In this document: positions 33,216 through 40,110 of the stretch, piece by piece
Numbering within the stretch: position 1 is the stretch's first letter
Layout: every line of letters starts with the position of its first letter
From: CBDBGD01 sp965205235
GTDB taxonomy: Bacteria > Chloroflexota > Dehalococcoidia > Lucifugimonadales > UBA1127
DNA: 64,000 nucleotides
Assembly (NCBI GenBank): GCA_965205235.1
Contig: CBDBGD010000008.1
Coordinates: forward strand, 248,001-312,000
Direction of reading: 5' to 3'
Made by a program: the position numbers and the translations under genes
Notes under the pieces: model-generated
Told to the model about the DNA's origin: nothing
Seen by the model: only the letters and a program-made list of their open reading frames with translations
Database searches by the model: none

Positions 33216-34031
33216 ATGTTCAACAGGAACGGAAACAACGGCGCCGCAGTCGGCTCTCGGAACGGCAACGGGCACAAGCCCGAGGCCGCCATCCCCGCCG
33301 AGCACGCGCTGCTCTGGGACGGGCTCCCGCCCGTCGTCACCCAGAAGCTCGACCAGCCCCTCGATTCGGCGCTGGTCTCCCAGCGCAGGGGGCGCGGCGG
33401 CAGGACCTTCGACTACCTCGAAGGCCACACCGTCATCGCCCAGGCCAACGCCATCTTCGGCTACGGAGGGTGGGGCTACGAGCTGGCGGGCGACGTGACG
33501 CTGCGCCGGGTCGAGACCGTCGATCCCCAGACCGGCGAGGCGAAGGTCTCGCTCGGCTACAGAGCCCCGGTGCGGGTCACCGTCGCGGGCGCGCCGCCCC
33601 GCACCGACCTCGGCGTCCACCCGGTCACCGAGGACAACTTCGACGGGCACGACACCGCGATGAAGGGCGCCGTGACGGATGGGGTAAAGCGGGCCTTCCG
33701 CAGCTTCGGCGTCCAGTTCGGCAACGCCTTCTACGGCGACCAACCGCCGGCCGGCGCCCCCCAGCCGGAGCGGGCGCCTGCGCAGGCCAAGGCGGAGCCC
33801 GCCAAGCCGCAGACGGAGGCCAGGGGCCGCAGCGACGCCCAGATCGCCAAGCTGCGCAAGCGGCTCTTCAAGATCGCCGCCGAGCAGGGTCTGGGCGAGG
33901 ACCAGGTGCGGGCCGCCGTCGTCGACCGGACGGGCAAGGGCATGGACGACCTGACGGCCGCCGAGCTCGGGCCGCTGGTGGAGGCCGCCTCCAACAAGCT
34001 CCGGCAAATGCAGCAGGCCAAGGCCTCCTAG
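33216..34031 (+). CDS. Rad52/Rad22-like single-strand annealing protein
   Basis: A 271-residue protein. The core (residues about 40-175) has the Rad52 family pattern: YLEGHTVIAQANAIFGYGGW, a strand-rich section ending YRAPVRVTVAG, then HDTAMKGAVTDGVKRAFRSF and GVQFGNAFYGD, the conserved DNA-binding helices. A Pro/Ala/Lys linker and a C-terminal helical region follow. These proteins coat single strands and anneal complementary ones. Encoded with SSB and a Cas4/RecB-like nuclease, it completes a recombination set like phage Red systems. Start at ATG 33216 after GGAAGGAGAA. Confidence 0.85.
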   Translation: MFNRNGNNGAAVGSRNGNGHKPEAAIPAEHALLWDGLPPVVTQKLDQPLDSALVSQRRGRGGRTFDYLEGHTVIAQANAIFGYGGWGYELAGDVTLRRVETVDPQTGEAKVSLGYRAPVRVTVAGAPPRTDLGVHPVTEDNFDGHDTAMKGAVTDGVKRAFRSFGVQFGNAFYGDQPPAGAPQPERAPAQAKAEPAKPQTEARGRSDAQIAKLRKRLFKIAAEQGLGEDQVRAAVVDRTGKGMDDLTAAELGPLVEAASNKLRQMQQAKAS

Positions 34032-34058
34032 TCCGCCGGTCAAGCGGCACACGGAATC

Positions 34059-34091
34059 GGGCGGGGTCGTCACCTCGGGGCGGCCCCGCTC
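34059..34091 (+). terminator. GC-rich intergenic hairpin
   Basis: GCGGGGTCG pairs with CGGCCCCGC (one G-T pair), extended by two more pairs. The loop contains ACCTCGGGG. It belongs to the same family as the hairpins at 31398, 36248 and 36761. Confidence 0.45.
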
Positions 34092-34120
34092 TCACATTAC
34101 AGGGAGGGAGGAAACGACCG

Positions 34121-34624
34121 ATGACTACGGAGACCCTGGTAAGCACACCCTGGGGATGGACCCACGACGTCGAGGAGTTGGCCGAGGGCGTCTGGCGGGT
34201 GACGACTCCCTCGCATGGCGGGCTGAAACTCAGCCGGGAGCGGTGGAGCGAGCTTCCCGCCGCCGTCCGCGAGTCCATGCTCACGCCGACCTTCGCCGAG
34301 GAGGACTGCGAGGAGCCCATCGTGCGGCTCCTCCTCGGCATCGGCGACGACGGCGACCGAGAGATGGCCCTGACCGTTGCGGGCTACTTCGACCGCTACG
34401 AACCCGCGCTCCGCTTCATCCGCTGCCACCCGCCCGGCCTGCACTACCACGCCGTCGCCTACCGGGGAGGGCTTGCGTCGGACCTCTTCGAGCGGTTCGA
34501 CACGAAGGTCGAGGCCGAGTCGTTCACGGGCGACCCGGAGAACGTGCGGGCCTACGGGCGGATGGAGGTCGTCGCGTGCAGCGGGACCGGCCCGCGCTGC
34601 ATCGCTGAGGGGGTGAGGCCATGA
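34121..34624 (+). CDS. DUF7007-like protein
   Basis: A 167-residue protein beginning with STPWGWTHDVEELAEGVWRV and TPSHGGLKLSRERW, a pattern seen in DUF7007-type proteins of conjugative elements: a PWG start, then a TPSHGG strand. The rest is rich in acidic and aromatic residues (YFDRYEPALRFIRCHPPGLH) and ends near the next gene. Function unknown; small proteins of this kind accompany antirestriction and replication genes on plasmids. GGGAGGGAGG precedes the ATG. Confidence 0.5.
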   Translation: MTTETLVSTPWGWTHDVEELAEGVWRVTTPSHGGLKLSRERWSELPAAVRESMLTPTFAEEDCEEPIVRLLLGIGDDGDREMALTVAGYFDRYEPALRFIRCHPPGLHYHAVAYRGGLASDLFERFDTKVEAESFTGDPENVRAYGRMEVVACSGTGPRCIAEGVRP

Positions 34625-34685
34625 CCGGCCAAACGCAGGCCAGGCCCCGCAGCCTGCCCGGCACCACGACCAAGGAGGTAAGACT

Positions 34686-35780
34686 ATGACGACGACCGAT
34701 ACCAGCAGGGCGGAGGTCTTCTCCCGCCCTGCCGCACAGATCAACGGGGACGGCGATCTCCTGGTCCGGGCCTCGTCGGCCCTGGGCTGCCGCCGCGCTC
34801 TCTGGTACTCGGCGACGGGCTACGAGCCCACGCATCCACCAAGCGAGGAGTCGCTGACGGCGATGGAGGCGGGCAACGCCTTGGAGCCCGTGGTGGTGCG
34901 GGCGATGGAGCGGGCGGGCTGGAAAGTGGACGCCGCCAACCCCCAGGATCCCCAGCAGGTGGCCGTGCGGGTCGGCCCCAACCTGCTGGTGACCGGCCAC
35001 CCGGACGGCACGGTACGGATTCCTCTACCCGAGGACGAGGCCCCGCCGCAGCCGTTCCTCTTCGAGGGCGAGCCAGACAGCCCCGCCTACGGCGACCCGA
35101 TGGTGGTCGAGATCAAGAGCAGGGGGCCGGAGGCGTTCCGCCGCTGGCAGACGCTGGGAGCGGAGCGCAGCCATCCGGGGGCGGTGGCCCAGGCCGCCCT
35201 CTACACCCTCGGCGAGTTCGGGGAGATGCGGCCCGCCGTGATCGCCACGATGGACACGGGCAACCGCACCTGGGACTGGGAGCGGATTCCCGCCGACCGG
35301 CTGGAGAGGGCCATCCAGGACGCCTGCGAGTGGCTCGGCGAGCTCTCGGCGCACCACACACGGAACGGGCCCGACCCCGACGCTCTGCCGGAACGGGACT
35401 TCACCGCCACAAGCTGGCAATGCCGGTCCTGCCCGTTCCTCGACATCTGCCTACCGGGGATGGAGGAGCCGGGCGATGAGACCGACGACGATGGAAAGGA
35501 GGTGACGGGACAGGAGGCGCGGGAGGCGGTGGCGGCCTACGCGGAAGCGCAGGAGTCCGTGAGGGCACCTGAGAAGGCCAAGCGGGCCGCCCTGGACACC
35601 CTGAAGGCGTGGATGCGCCGCCAGGGGGACACGAAGGCGACCGTCGGCGGAAAGACGGTCAGCCTCGTGCGGACGACACGGTACTCGACGAACTACCGGC
35701 GGCTCAACGAGCTCCTCGACCCGGAGGTCCGGGCCGACGTGGTTACCGAGAGCGAGTCGGAGTACGTGCGGGTCAGCTAG
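34686..35780 (+). CDS. Cas4/RecB-like PD-(D/E)XK nuclease
   Basis: A 364-residue protein. Nuclease motifs are visible: AMEAGNALEPVVVRAME, GHPDG (catalytic Asp) and VVEIKSRG (the E-x-K pair), then the helix RSHPGAVAQAALY. A first cysteine (SSALGCRRALW) and a later cluster WQCRSCPFLDIC match the four-cysteine iron-sulfur arrangement of Cas4/AddB-type exonucleases. No CRISPR is nearby, so it is probably the exonuclease partner of the Rad52-like protein. The C-terminal 90 residues form an extra helical and strand domain similar to those in phage YqaJ-type proteins. Confidence 0.75.
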   Translation: MTTTDTSRAEVFSRPAAQINGDGDLLVRASSALGCRRALWYSATGYEPTHPPSEESLTAMEAGNALEPVVVRAMERAGWKVDAANPQDPQQVAVRVGPNLLVTGHPDGTVRIPLPEDEAPPQPFLFEGEPDSPAYGDPMVVEIKSRGPEAFRRWQTLGAERSHPGAVAQAALYTLGEFGEMRPAVIATMDTGNRTWDWERIPADRLERAIQDACEWLGELSAHHTRNGPDPDALPERDFTATSWQCRSCPFLDICLPGMEEPGDETDDDGKEVTGQEAREAVAAYAEAQESVRAPEKAKRAALDTLKAWMRRQGDTKATVGGKTVSLVRTTRYSTNYRRLNELLDPEVRADVVTESESEYVRVS

Positions 35781-35782
35781 GA

Positions 35783-35827
35783 CGCTCTCCGGCGGGAGCG
35801 CAGGACGGGCTCTCCCTCCACGGGAGA
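35783..35827 (+). terminator. Double intergenic hairpin, copy A
   Basis: Directly after the stop codon come CGCTC...GAGCG (35783-35800) and TCTCCC-TCCAC-GGGAGA (35811-35827), flanked by GACGGGC and CGGCCCC. The module GACGCTC...GAGCGCAGGACGGG recurs after the gene at 35871. Confidence 0.4.
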
Positions 35828-35870
35828 CGGCCCCGCGGAGTCTCAACAACCTCACTGGAAAGGAGGATAC

Positions 35871-36227
35871 ATGAGGAGGTTCGCTCGAAAGACCATTCGG
35901 CGGCTGCCTCCAACCGCCCGCGAGATCGCGCGGCTGGCCAACGACCTGGCCTCGGTGCAGACCCGCCTGTCGAACCGCGTCGAGGTCCTGGCGAGCACGG
36001 AGATGATGGCCAAGGCCTCCCTCCGCATCGACTGCACCAACGGGGCGCACGCCAACGTGATAAACGCCGCGCTGACCTACTTCAAGGCGGTGGACAACCC
36101 GAAGGCGCACGCCGGCGAGGCGGTGGACGCCCTGGCCTGGCTCCGGGGCGCGGTCGAGCCGTTCGACCCGGACAGGCTGTTCGAGGACGACGAGGGGCCG
36201 AAGCCCCAGGACTTCGCGTTCAGCTAG
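35871..36227 (+). CDS. Hypothetical protein
   Basis: A 118-residue protein with a basic N-terminus (RRFARKTIRRLPPTAREIAR) and a helical body (ASVQTRLSNRVEVLASTEMM, ANVINAALTYFKAVDNPKAH), ending in an acidic stretch. AAAGGAGG precedes the ATG. The helix content and position between nuclease and SSB suggest a small accessory DNA-binding protein, but no family can be named. Confidence 0.5.
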   Translation: MRRFARKTIRRLPPTAREIARLANDLASVQTRLSNRVEVLASTEMMAKASLRIDCTNGAHANVINAALTYFKAVDNPKAHAGEAVDALAWLRGAVEPFDPDRLFEDDEGPKPQDFAFS

Positions 36228-36247
36228 ACGCTCCCGTACGGAAGCGC

Positions 36248-36289
36248 AAGACGGGGCCGACATCCCCCTAAAGGTGACGGCCCCGTCTT
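36248..36289 (+). terminator. Strong 12-bp intergenic hairpin, copy B
   Basis: AAGACGGGGCCG and CGGCCCCGTCTT are perfectly complementary with an 18-nt loop. It is preceded by the same GACGCTCCC...GGAAGCGCAAGACGGG module that follows the nuclease gene. The downstream bases (CATCAAAG) lack a T-run. Confidence 0.55.
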
Positions 36290-36344
36290 CATCAAAGACG
36301 GGCGCGGGAAGACCGCGCCACATCCACTGAGGAGGATACGAAAG

Positions 36345-36707
36345 ATGGCACGCACAATCAACAAGGTAGAGCTCCTGGGCCGGGTCGGGACCGACCCTGA
36401 GATGCAGTACACGCCGAACGGCACCGCCGTCACCAAGCTGCGGCTGGCGACGGACCGCTACCGCAAGGACGCCGAGCCCGAGACCGACTGGCACAACATC
36501 GTCGTCTGGGACAAGACCGCTGAGGCGGTGAACCAGTACGTCTCCAAGGGCCAGCGGGTCTACGTCGCCGGACGCCTCGTCCAGAACACCTGGCAGACCG
36601 ATGACGGCCAGCCGCGCAGCCGCACCGAGATCCACGCCTCCGAGGTCGTGTTCCTTGACGGCAACGGCAACGGCGCGAGGCAGGCGGAGGGTCCCTCCCC
36701 GTTCTAG
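36345..36707 (+). CDS. ssb: Single-stranded DNA-binding protein
   Basis: A 120-residue SSB. The OB fold shows ARTINKVELLGRVGTDPEMQ, VTKLRLATDRYRKD, TDWHNIVVWDKTAEAVNQYV, RVYVAGRLVQNTWQ and the last strand with EIHASEVVFL. The acidic protein-binding tail is shortened: the end GPSPF keeps the final Pro-Phe but lacks the usual Asp-rich stretch, so contacts with host proteins may be weakened. It probably protects single strands during transfer and recombination. Confidence 0.92.
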   Translation: MARTINKVELLGRVGTDPEMQYTPNGTAVTKLRLATDRYRKDAEPETDWHNIVVWDKTAEAVNQYVSKGQRVYVAGRLVQNTWQTDDGQPRSRTEIHASEVVFLDGNGNGARQAEGPSPF

Positions 36708-36760
36708 CCGTTCGCCCGACAACCGACCGACGACGCCCGGATCAGACAGGCGCACCTCCA

Positions 36761-36794
36761 CGGGGCCGCCCCCAATCCACAGGGGGCGGCCCCG
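36761..36794 (+). terminator. Strong 13-bp intergenic hairpin
   Basis: CGGGGCCGCCCCC and GGGGGCGGCCCCG are perfectly complementary around AATCCACA, followed by CCTCTGTTCC. It has the longest perfect stem of the operon series apart from the one at 39962. Confidence 0.55.
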
Positions 36795-36827
36795 CCTCTG
36801 TTCCAACCGATAGGCAAGGAGGCCGAC

Positions 36828-37331
36828 ATGACCACCGTCACAGCACAGCACGCCGACACCCTGCTGGACGCCCTGCGGCGCAATCTCGACGTTCTCGGAG
36901 AGCTGGCGGTGCGCTACCAGGTGGAGCTGCTGCCGGAGCGCCCGGATGATCTTCCCACCATCTCCTGCCCACAGGACGTGCATCGCCTCGTCGGGCGTGA
37001 GATGTCGCAACTCGCCCAGGAGCAGGTGCGCGTCCTGCTCCTGAACACTAGGAACGAGGTCGTCGGCCAGCGGGTCATCTACCAGGGGAACGTCAACTCC
37101 TCGATCATCCGGCCCGCAGAGGTCCTGCGTCCCGCCGTCGTCGAGGCCGCCCCCAGCATCATTGTGGCGCACAACCATCCATCCCAAGACCCCACGCCCA
37201 GCCAGGATGACATCGCGATCACGAAGGAGTTGGCGCAGGCGGGCAAGCTCCTGGGCATCGACCTGCTCGACCACGTCGTCATCGGAGGCAACCGCTTCTC
37301 CAGCTTCAAAGATAGGCGCCTCTTGCCCTGA
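36828..37331 (+). CDS. RadC/JAB-domain (MPN-like) protein
   Basis: A 167-residue protein with an intact JAB/MPN zinc metallo-motif: IIVAHNHPSQDPTPSQDD, preceded by LLNTRNEVVGQRVIYQGNVN and followed by LLDHVVIGGNRFSSF. This is the RadC (DUF2466) core without the N-terminal helix-hairpin-helix domain, common on ICEs and plasmids next to antirestriction genes. Biochemical role is unsettled; the motif predicts a Zn-dependent peptidase-like fold. Confidence 0.85.
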   Translation: MTTVTAQHADTLLDALRRNLDVLGELAVRYQVELLPERPDDLPTISCPQDVHRLVGREMSQLAQEQVRVLLLNTRNEVVGQRVIYQGNVNSSIIRPAEVLRPAVVEAAPSIIVAHNHPSQDPTPSQDDIAITKELAQAGKLLGIDLLDHVVIGGNRFSSFKDRRLLP

Positions 37332-37348
37332 CGACCCGGGCCGTCAGG
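37327..37348 (+). terminator. Hairpin over the RadC stop codon
   Basis: CCTGACG-ACCCGGGC-CGTCAGG has a perfect 7-bp stem that includes the TGA stop codon. A second small hairpin (GGGG/CCCC) follows at about 37359-37372. Confidence 0.35.
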
Positions 37349-37410
37349 CTGTCACGCAGGGGCATCGTCCCCGCGCATCTCCTCAGCACTGCACGACAAG
37401 GAGGTGCACC

Positions 37411-38055
37411 ATGCTCGCATCCCACACCGTACACCCCGAGGACCTGTTCACCATCTCGGCGGGCGGGTTCTCGGCCACCGCCGACGCCTTCGCCCGCGAC
37501 GAGGAGACCGACGGTCTCTGGTTCGTCTCGATGGTCGGCTCCCAGACGGCGCTCAAGGCGATCTGGGCGTCGCTGCTCAAGCAGCCCCCTGACACCGCCC
37601 ACATCATCCGCGGCGCCGACGGGATGGCGCTCCACGGCGGCTACCAGCGCTGCATCATCCCCTACGAGACCATAGGCACCTGGACGACCAAGATCGCCCG
37701 CCTGCCGGCGACCGGCGGGTGGCACGCGCTGGTCTACACCAAGACCGCCGAGTTCGCCCACGAGAGAGATTCGTTCCTCCTGCTGGCGCAGTCGGCGGAG
37801 GAGGCCCCGGCCCTCCATCACCGCTTTCTGGACAGGCGCAGCTCTCTGCCTCTCCACGGCTCCTGGGCGGACTGGCTCTGGGAGCGGGGCATCGCCGAGG
37901 GGGAGATCGTCCCCCTGCAGTCGGTCGGCGTCTCCGGCTACCGGTGCTCGCCGAAGGCAGCCAAGCTCCGGGAGGACCTGTCCTACGCCGTGGCGTCGGG
38001 GAGGCTCGCGCTGCCGAGGGAGGAGCTCGGGGCGGCGGTGGGAGCGACGTCATGA
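37411..38055 (+). CDS. Hypothetical protein
   Basis: A 214-residue protein starting at ATG 37411 after AAGGAGGT. Alternating strands and helices (ISAGGFSATADAFARDEETD, GLWFVSMVGSQTALKAIWAS, WHALVYTKTAEFAHERDSFL) suggest a compact alpha/beta domain, and the central part has two single cysteines. Similar unnamed genes occur between RadC and methyltransferase genes in conjugative elements. Its stop overlaps the start of the next gene by four bases. Confidence 0.5.
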   Translation: MLASHTVHPEDLFTISAGGFSATADAFARDEETDGLWFVSMVGSQTALKAIWASLLKQPPDTAHIIRGADGMALHGGYQRCIIPYETIGTWTTKIARLPATGGWHALVYTKTAEFAHERDSFLLLAQSAEEAPALHHRFLDRRSSLPLHGSWADWLWERGIAEGEIVPLQSVGVSGYRCSPKAAKLREDLSYAVASGRLALPREELGAAVGATS

Positions 38056-38561
38056 TCGGCTACCGTTACGACGACGGGGGCCGAGCGGCGGCGGGATACC
38101 GGGGCAAGACGGGTGACTGCGTCGTCCGCGCCATCGCCATCTGCGCCCGCGAGGACTACCGAGCCGTCTACATGACGATGGCCGAGAACATGAAGCGCAA
38201 CGGCTATGCCGCCAGCGGCAACGCCTACGCCACACGGGAGCGCAACCGTAAGGCGCCCCGCCGAAAGGGCCAGCTCACCGCCCGGCGCGTCCAGGACCGC
38301 GTCCTCCAAGCCTACGGCTTCCGAAGGGTCCACCTGCCGGTGGGAGAGCGGCCCACGTACACCGACGCGCACCGCCGGTTCGGTGACTGCATCGTCGGCA
38401 CCACCAAGCACGTCGCGGCCATCGTGGGCGGCGCTCTTCGAGACACCTTCGACGGCCGCACCTACCAATGGGACTTCGAGACACGCCAGCGCAAGGCCCA
38501 GTCCGTCTGGGTGCGGCCAAAGGCGACGGAAGATCAAGCAAGGGAAGGAGAGACGACATGA
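38052..38561 (+). CDS. Papain-fold-like protein (phage/plasmid type)
   Basis: A 169-residue protein. Near the N-terminus is KTGDCVVRAIAICAREDYR, and further on FGDCIVGTTKHVAAIVGGAL. The pairing of a Cys in a DCVVRA helix with a His in KHVAAIV is the pattern of small papain-like or C39-like proteins found in phages and plasmids, with Cys and His as possible catalytic residues. No activity is proven for this group. It is coupled by ATGA overlaps to the genes on both sides. Confidence 0.55.
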   Translation: MIGYRYDDGGRAAAGYRGKTGDCVVRAIAICAREDYRAVYMTMAENMKRNGYAASGNAYATRERNRKAPRRKGQLTARRVQDRVLQAYGFRRVHLPVGERPTYTDAHRRFGDCIVGTTKHVAAIVGGALRDTFDGRTYQWDFETRQRKAQSVWVRPKATEDQAREGETT

Positions 38562-39607
38562 GACTGGCTGCACAGGCGAAGGGCGGCTACTACCCGACTC
38601 CCGAGCGGGTGGTCGACCTGATCGCCCAGCTGATTCACACACCCTCCGGCTACTACTACCGGGAGCGGGAGACGGTGCGCATCCTCGACCCCTGCTGCGG
38701 CGCCGGGGACGCCCTTCAGAGGCTGGCGGAGAACCTCGACCGGCCCAACTCGGTGACCATCGAGACCTACGGCGTCGAGCTGCACAAAGATCGGGCGGAG
38801 GAGGCCGAAGGGCGGCTGCATCGCACCCTGGCCTCGGACCTGTTCGCCACGTCGATTGCCAACGGGGCCTTCGGCCTCCTCCTGCTCAACCCACCCTACG
38901 ACTACGACTCGGAGGACAAGCGGACGGAGCACGCCTTCCTGACGCACTGCACGCGCTACCTGGCCGAGAGCGGCCTGCTGGTCTTCATCGTCCCCAGGCA
39001 GCGTCTCGCGGTATCGGCCCGCTACCTATCCACCCACTACGGGCGAATGCAGTGCTGGGCGTTCCCCAACCCGGAGCGGGAGGTCTTCGATCAGGTGGTC
39101 CTGATGGGCTACCGCAAGGAAGACCCCATCCCAGACCCTCACGCCGAGAGCATGGTCATCGAGTGGTCGATAGGGGAGCCGGAGCCGCTGCGCTCCCGGC
39201 GCGACTCCTACTCCTACGGGGAGTACACCCCGGCCACGTCGCCGCTGGGCGACGTGCTGTTCACCACCCGCACCGTCGACCCAGTCGCCGCGGCCACGGA
39301 GGCCAGACGATCGGGGCTGTGGACGAACACGGACATCACCGACAGCCTCTGGCCCGCCGGCGATGCCCGCACCCGCCCGCTGATGCCCCTCAGACGGGGG
39401 CACATCGCCATGCTGGTGGCGGCGGGGTTCCTCAACAACCTCGTCCTCGAAGGCGACGGGCGGCGCATCCTCGTTAAGGGGCGGACAAGCAAGGAGATGG
39501 AGCTTGTGGAGGACAGCCCTGAGAAGGAGGTCCACCGCGAGAAGCTCAAGACCACGGTGGTCGCCCTCGACCTGGACGATGGCGGGATCGAGGACATCGC
39601 CGCCTAG
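38558..39607 (+). CDS. N6-adenine DNA methyltransferase (DUF6094-like)
   Basis: A 349-residue protein. SAM-binding motif ILDPCCGAGDALQRLAENL, an acidic end of strand 2 (GVELHKDRAEEAE) and the catalytic motif LLLNPPYDYD are clear, followed by VFIVPRQRL. This is the gamma-type amino-methyltransferase order seen in DUF6094 proteins of plasmids. It lacks a linked restriction gene, so it is probably a solitary enzyme that protects the element from host restriction. GGAAGGAGAG precedes the ATG, which overlaps the previous stop. Confidence 0.8.
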   Translation: MRLAAQAKGGYYPTPERVVDLIAQLIHTPSGYYYRERETVRILDPCCGAGDALQRLAENLDRPNSVTIETYGVELHKDRAEEAEGRLHRTLASDLFATSIANGAFGLLLLNPPYDYDSEDKRTEHAFLTHCTRYLAESGLLVFIVPRQRLAVSARYLSTHYGRMQCWAFPNPEREVFDQVVLMGYRKEDPIPDPHAESMVIEWSIGEPEPLRSRRDSYSYGEYTPATSPLGDVLFTTRTVDPVAAATEARRSGLWTNTDITDSLWPAGDARTRPLMPLRRGHIAMLVAAGFLNNLVLEGDGRRILVKGRTSKEMELVEDSPEKEVHREKLKTTVVALDLDDGGIEDIAA

Positions 39608-39657
39608 CCCGGACGCCACCCGACACACACACCCTCTACAGGGAAAGGAGAAGGAAG

Positions 39658-39873
39658 ATGCAGACGCAGACCATCATGGTCCTCGAACCCTGCTCGCTTT
39701 GCGGGCAACCCATCGCTCCCGGCGAGCCCGCGATGCAGACCGCCTCGGTGGACCTGGACGAGTACAGCAGGGTCGTGTCCTCGCCGGTGAAGTCCTACCA
39801 CCTCAGCGGGCGCTGCTATGAGGACCACAGGGCCGCCGAGAAGGCCCGCAGGGAGTCACTGCTCACCGCATAG
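39658..39873 (+). CDS. Small zinc-finger-like protein
   Basis: A 71-residue protein. The pairs CSLCGQPI and YHLSGRCYEDH place C-x2-C and H-x4-C at suitable distance for one zinc site, similar to the LIM-like fingers of small phage proteins. GGAAAGGAGAAGG precedes the ATG. A role in binding DNA or a protein partner is a guess. Confidence 0.55.
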   Translation: MQTQTIMVLEPCSLCGQPIAPGEPAMQTASVDLDEYSRVVSSPVKSYHLSGRCYEDHRAAEKARRESLLTA

Positions 39874-39875
39874 AA

Positions 39876-40020
39876 GGCCCCGCCTGGGGCCGCGAAACGA
39901 GGCCCCGTGGACGGGAAGCGTCGAAGACTGAGACCAATCGGAAATACTGCCGAAAGACAAATGGAGAGGGCGCCCCGCGGGCGCTCCTATGGGGGCCCTT
40001 GAAAGGGGGCGCCCTCTCCA
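39876..40020 (+). promoter_or_regulatory. Structured leader before the helicase gene
   Basis: Three complementary blocks GGCCCC (39876), GGGGCC (39886) and GGCCCC (39901) allow two mutually exclusive hairpins, an attenuator-like design. Then a 15-bp perfect stem (39962-39976 with 40006-40020) closes a 29-nt loop. The helicase ATG lies 91 bases downstream. It could stop or tune read-through into the helicase gene. Confidence 0.45.
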
Positions 40021-40110
40021 CTCCTTTCCAGGGGGTGGGGGGAGGTGTGCCTATCGCTAGGCGCTCCCCAGGGGTTCCGCGGCGTGTACCTCCTGAAAGG
40101 AGACGCCGAC

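Noticed and set aside
34686..35780. Cas4 as sign of a CRISPR-Cas locus
   Set aside because: No repeat-spacer array and no cas1, cas2 or effector gene occur in the window; Cas4-like nucleases are common in mobile elements.
35451..37274. 607-codon minus-strand frame
   Set aside because: Antisense to the nuclease, SSB and RadC genes, all of which have intact family motifs and ribosome sites.
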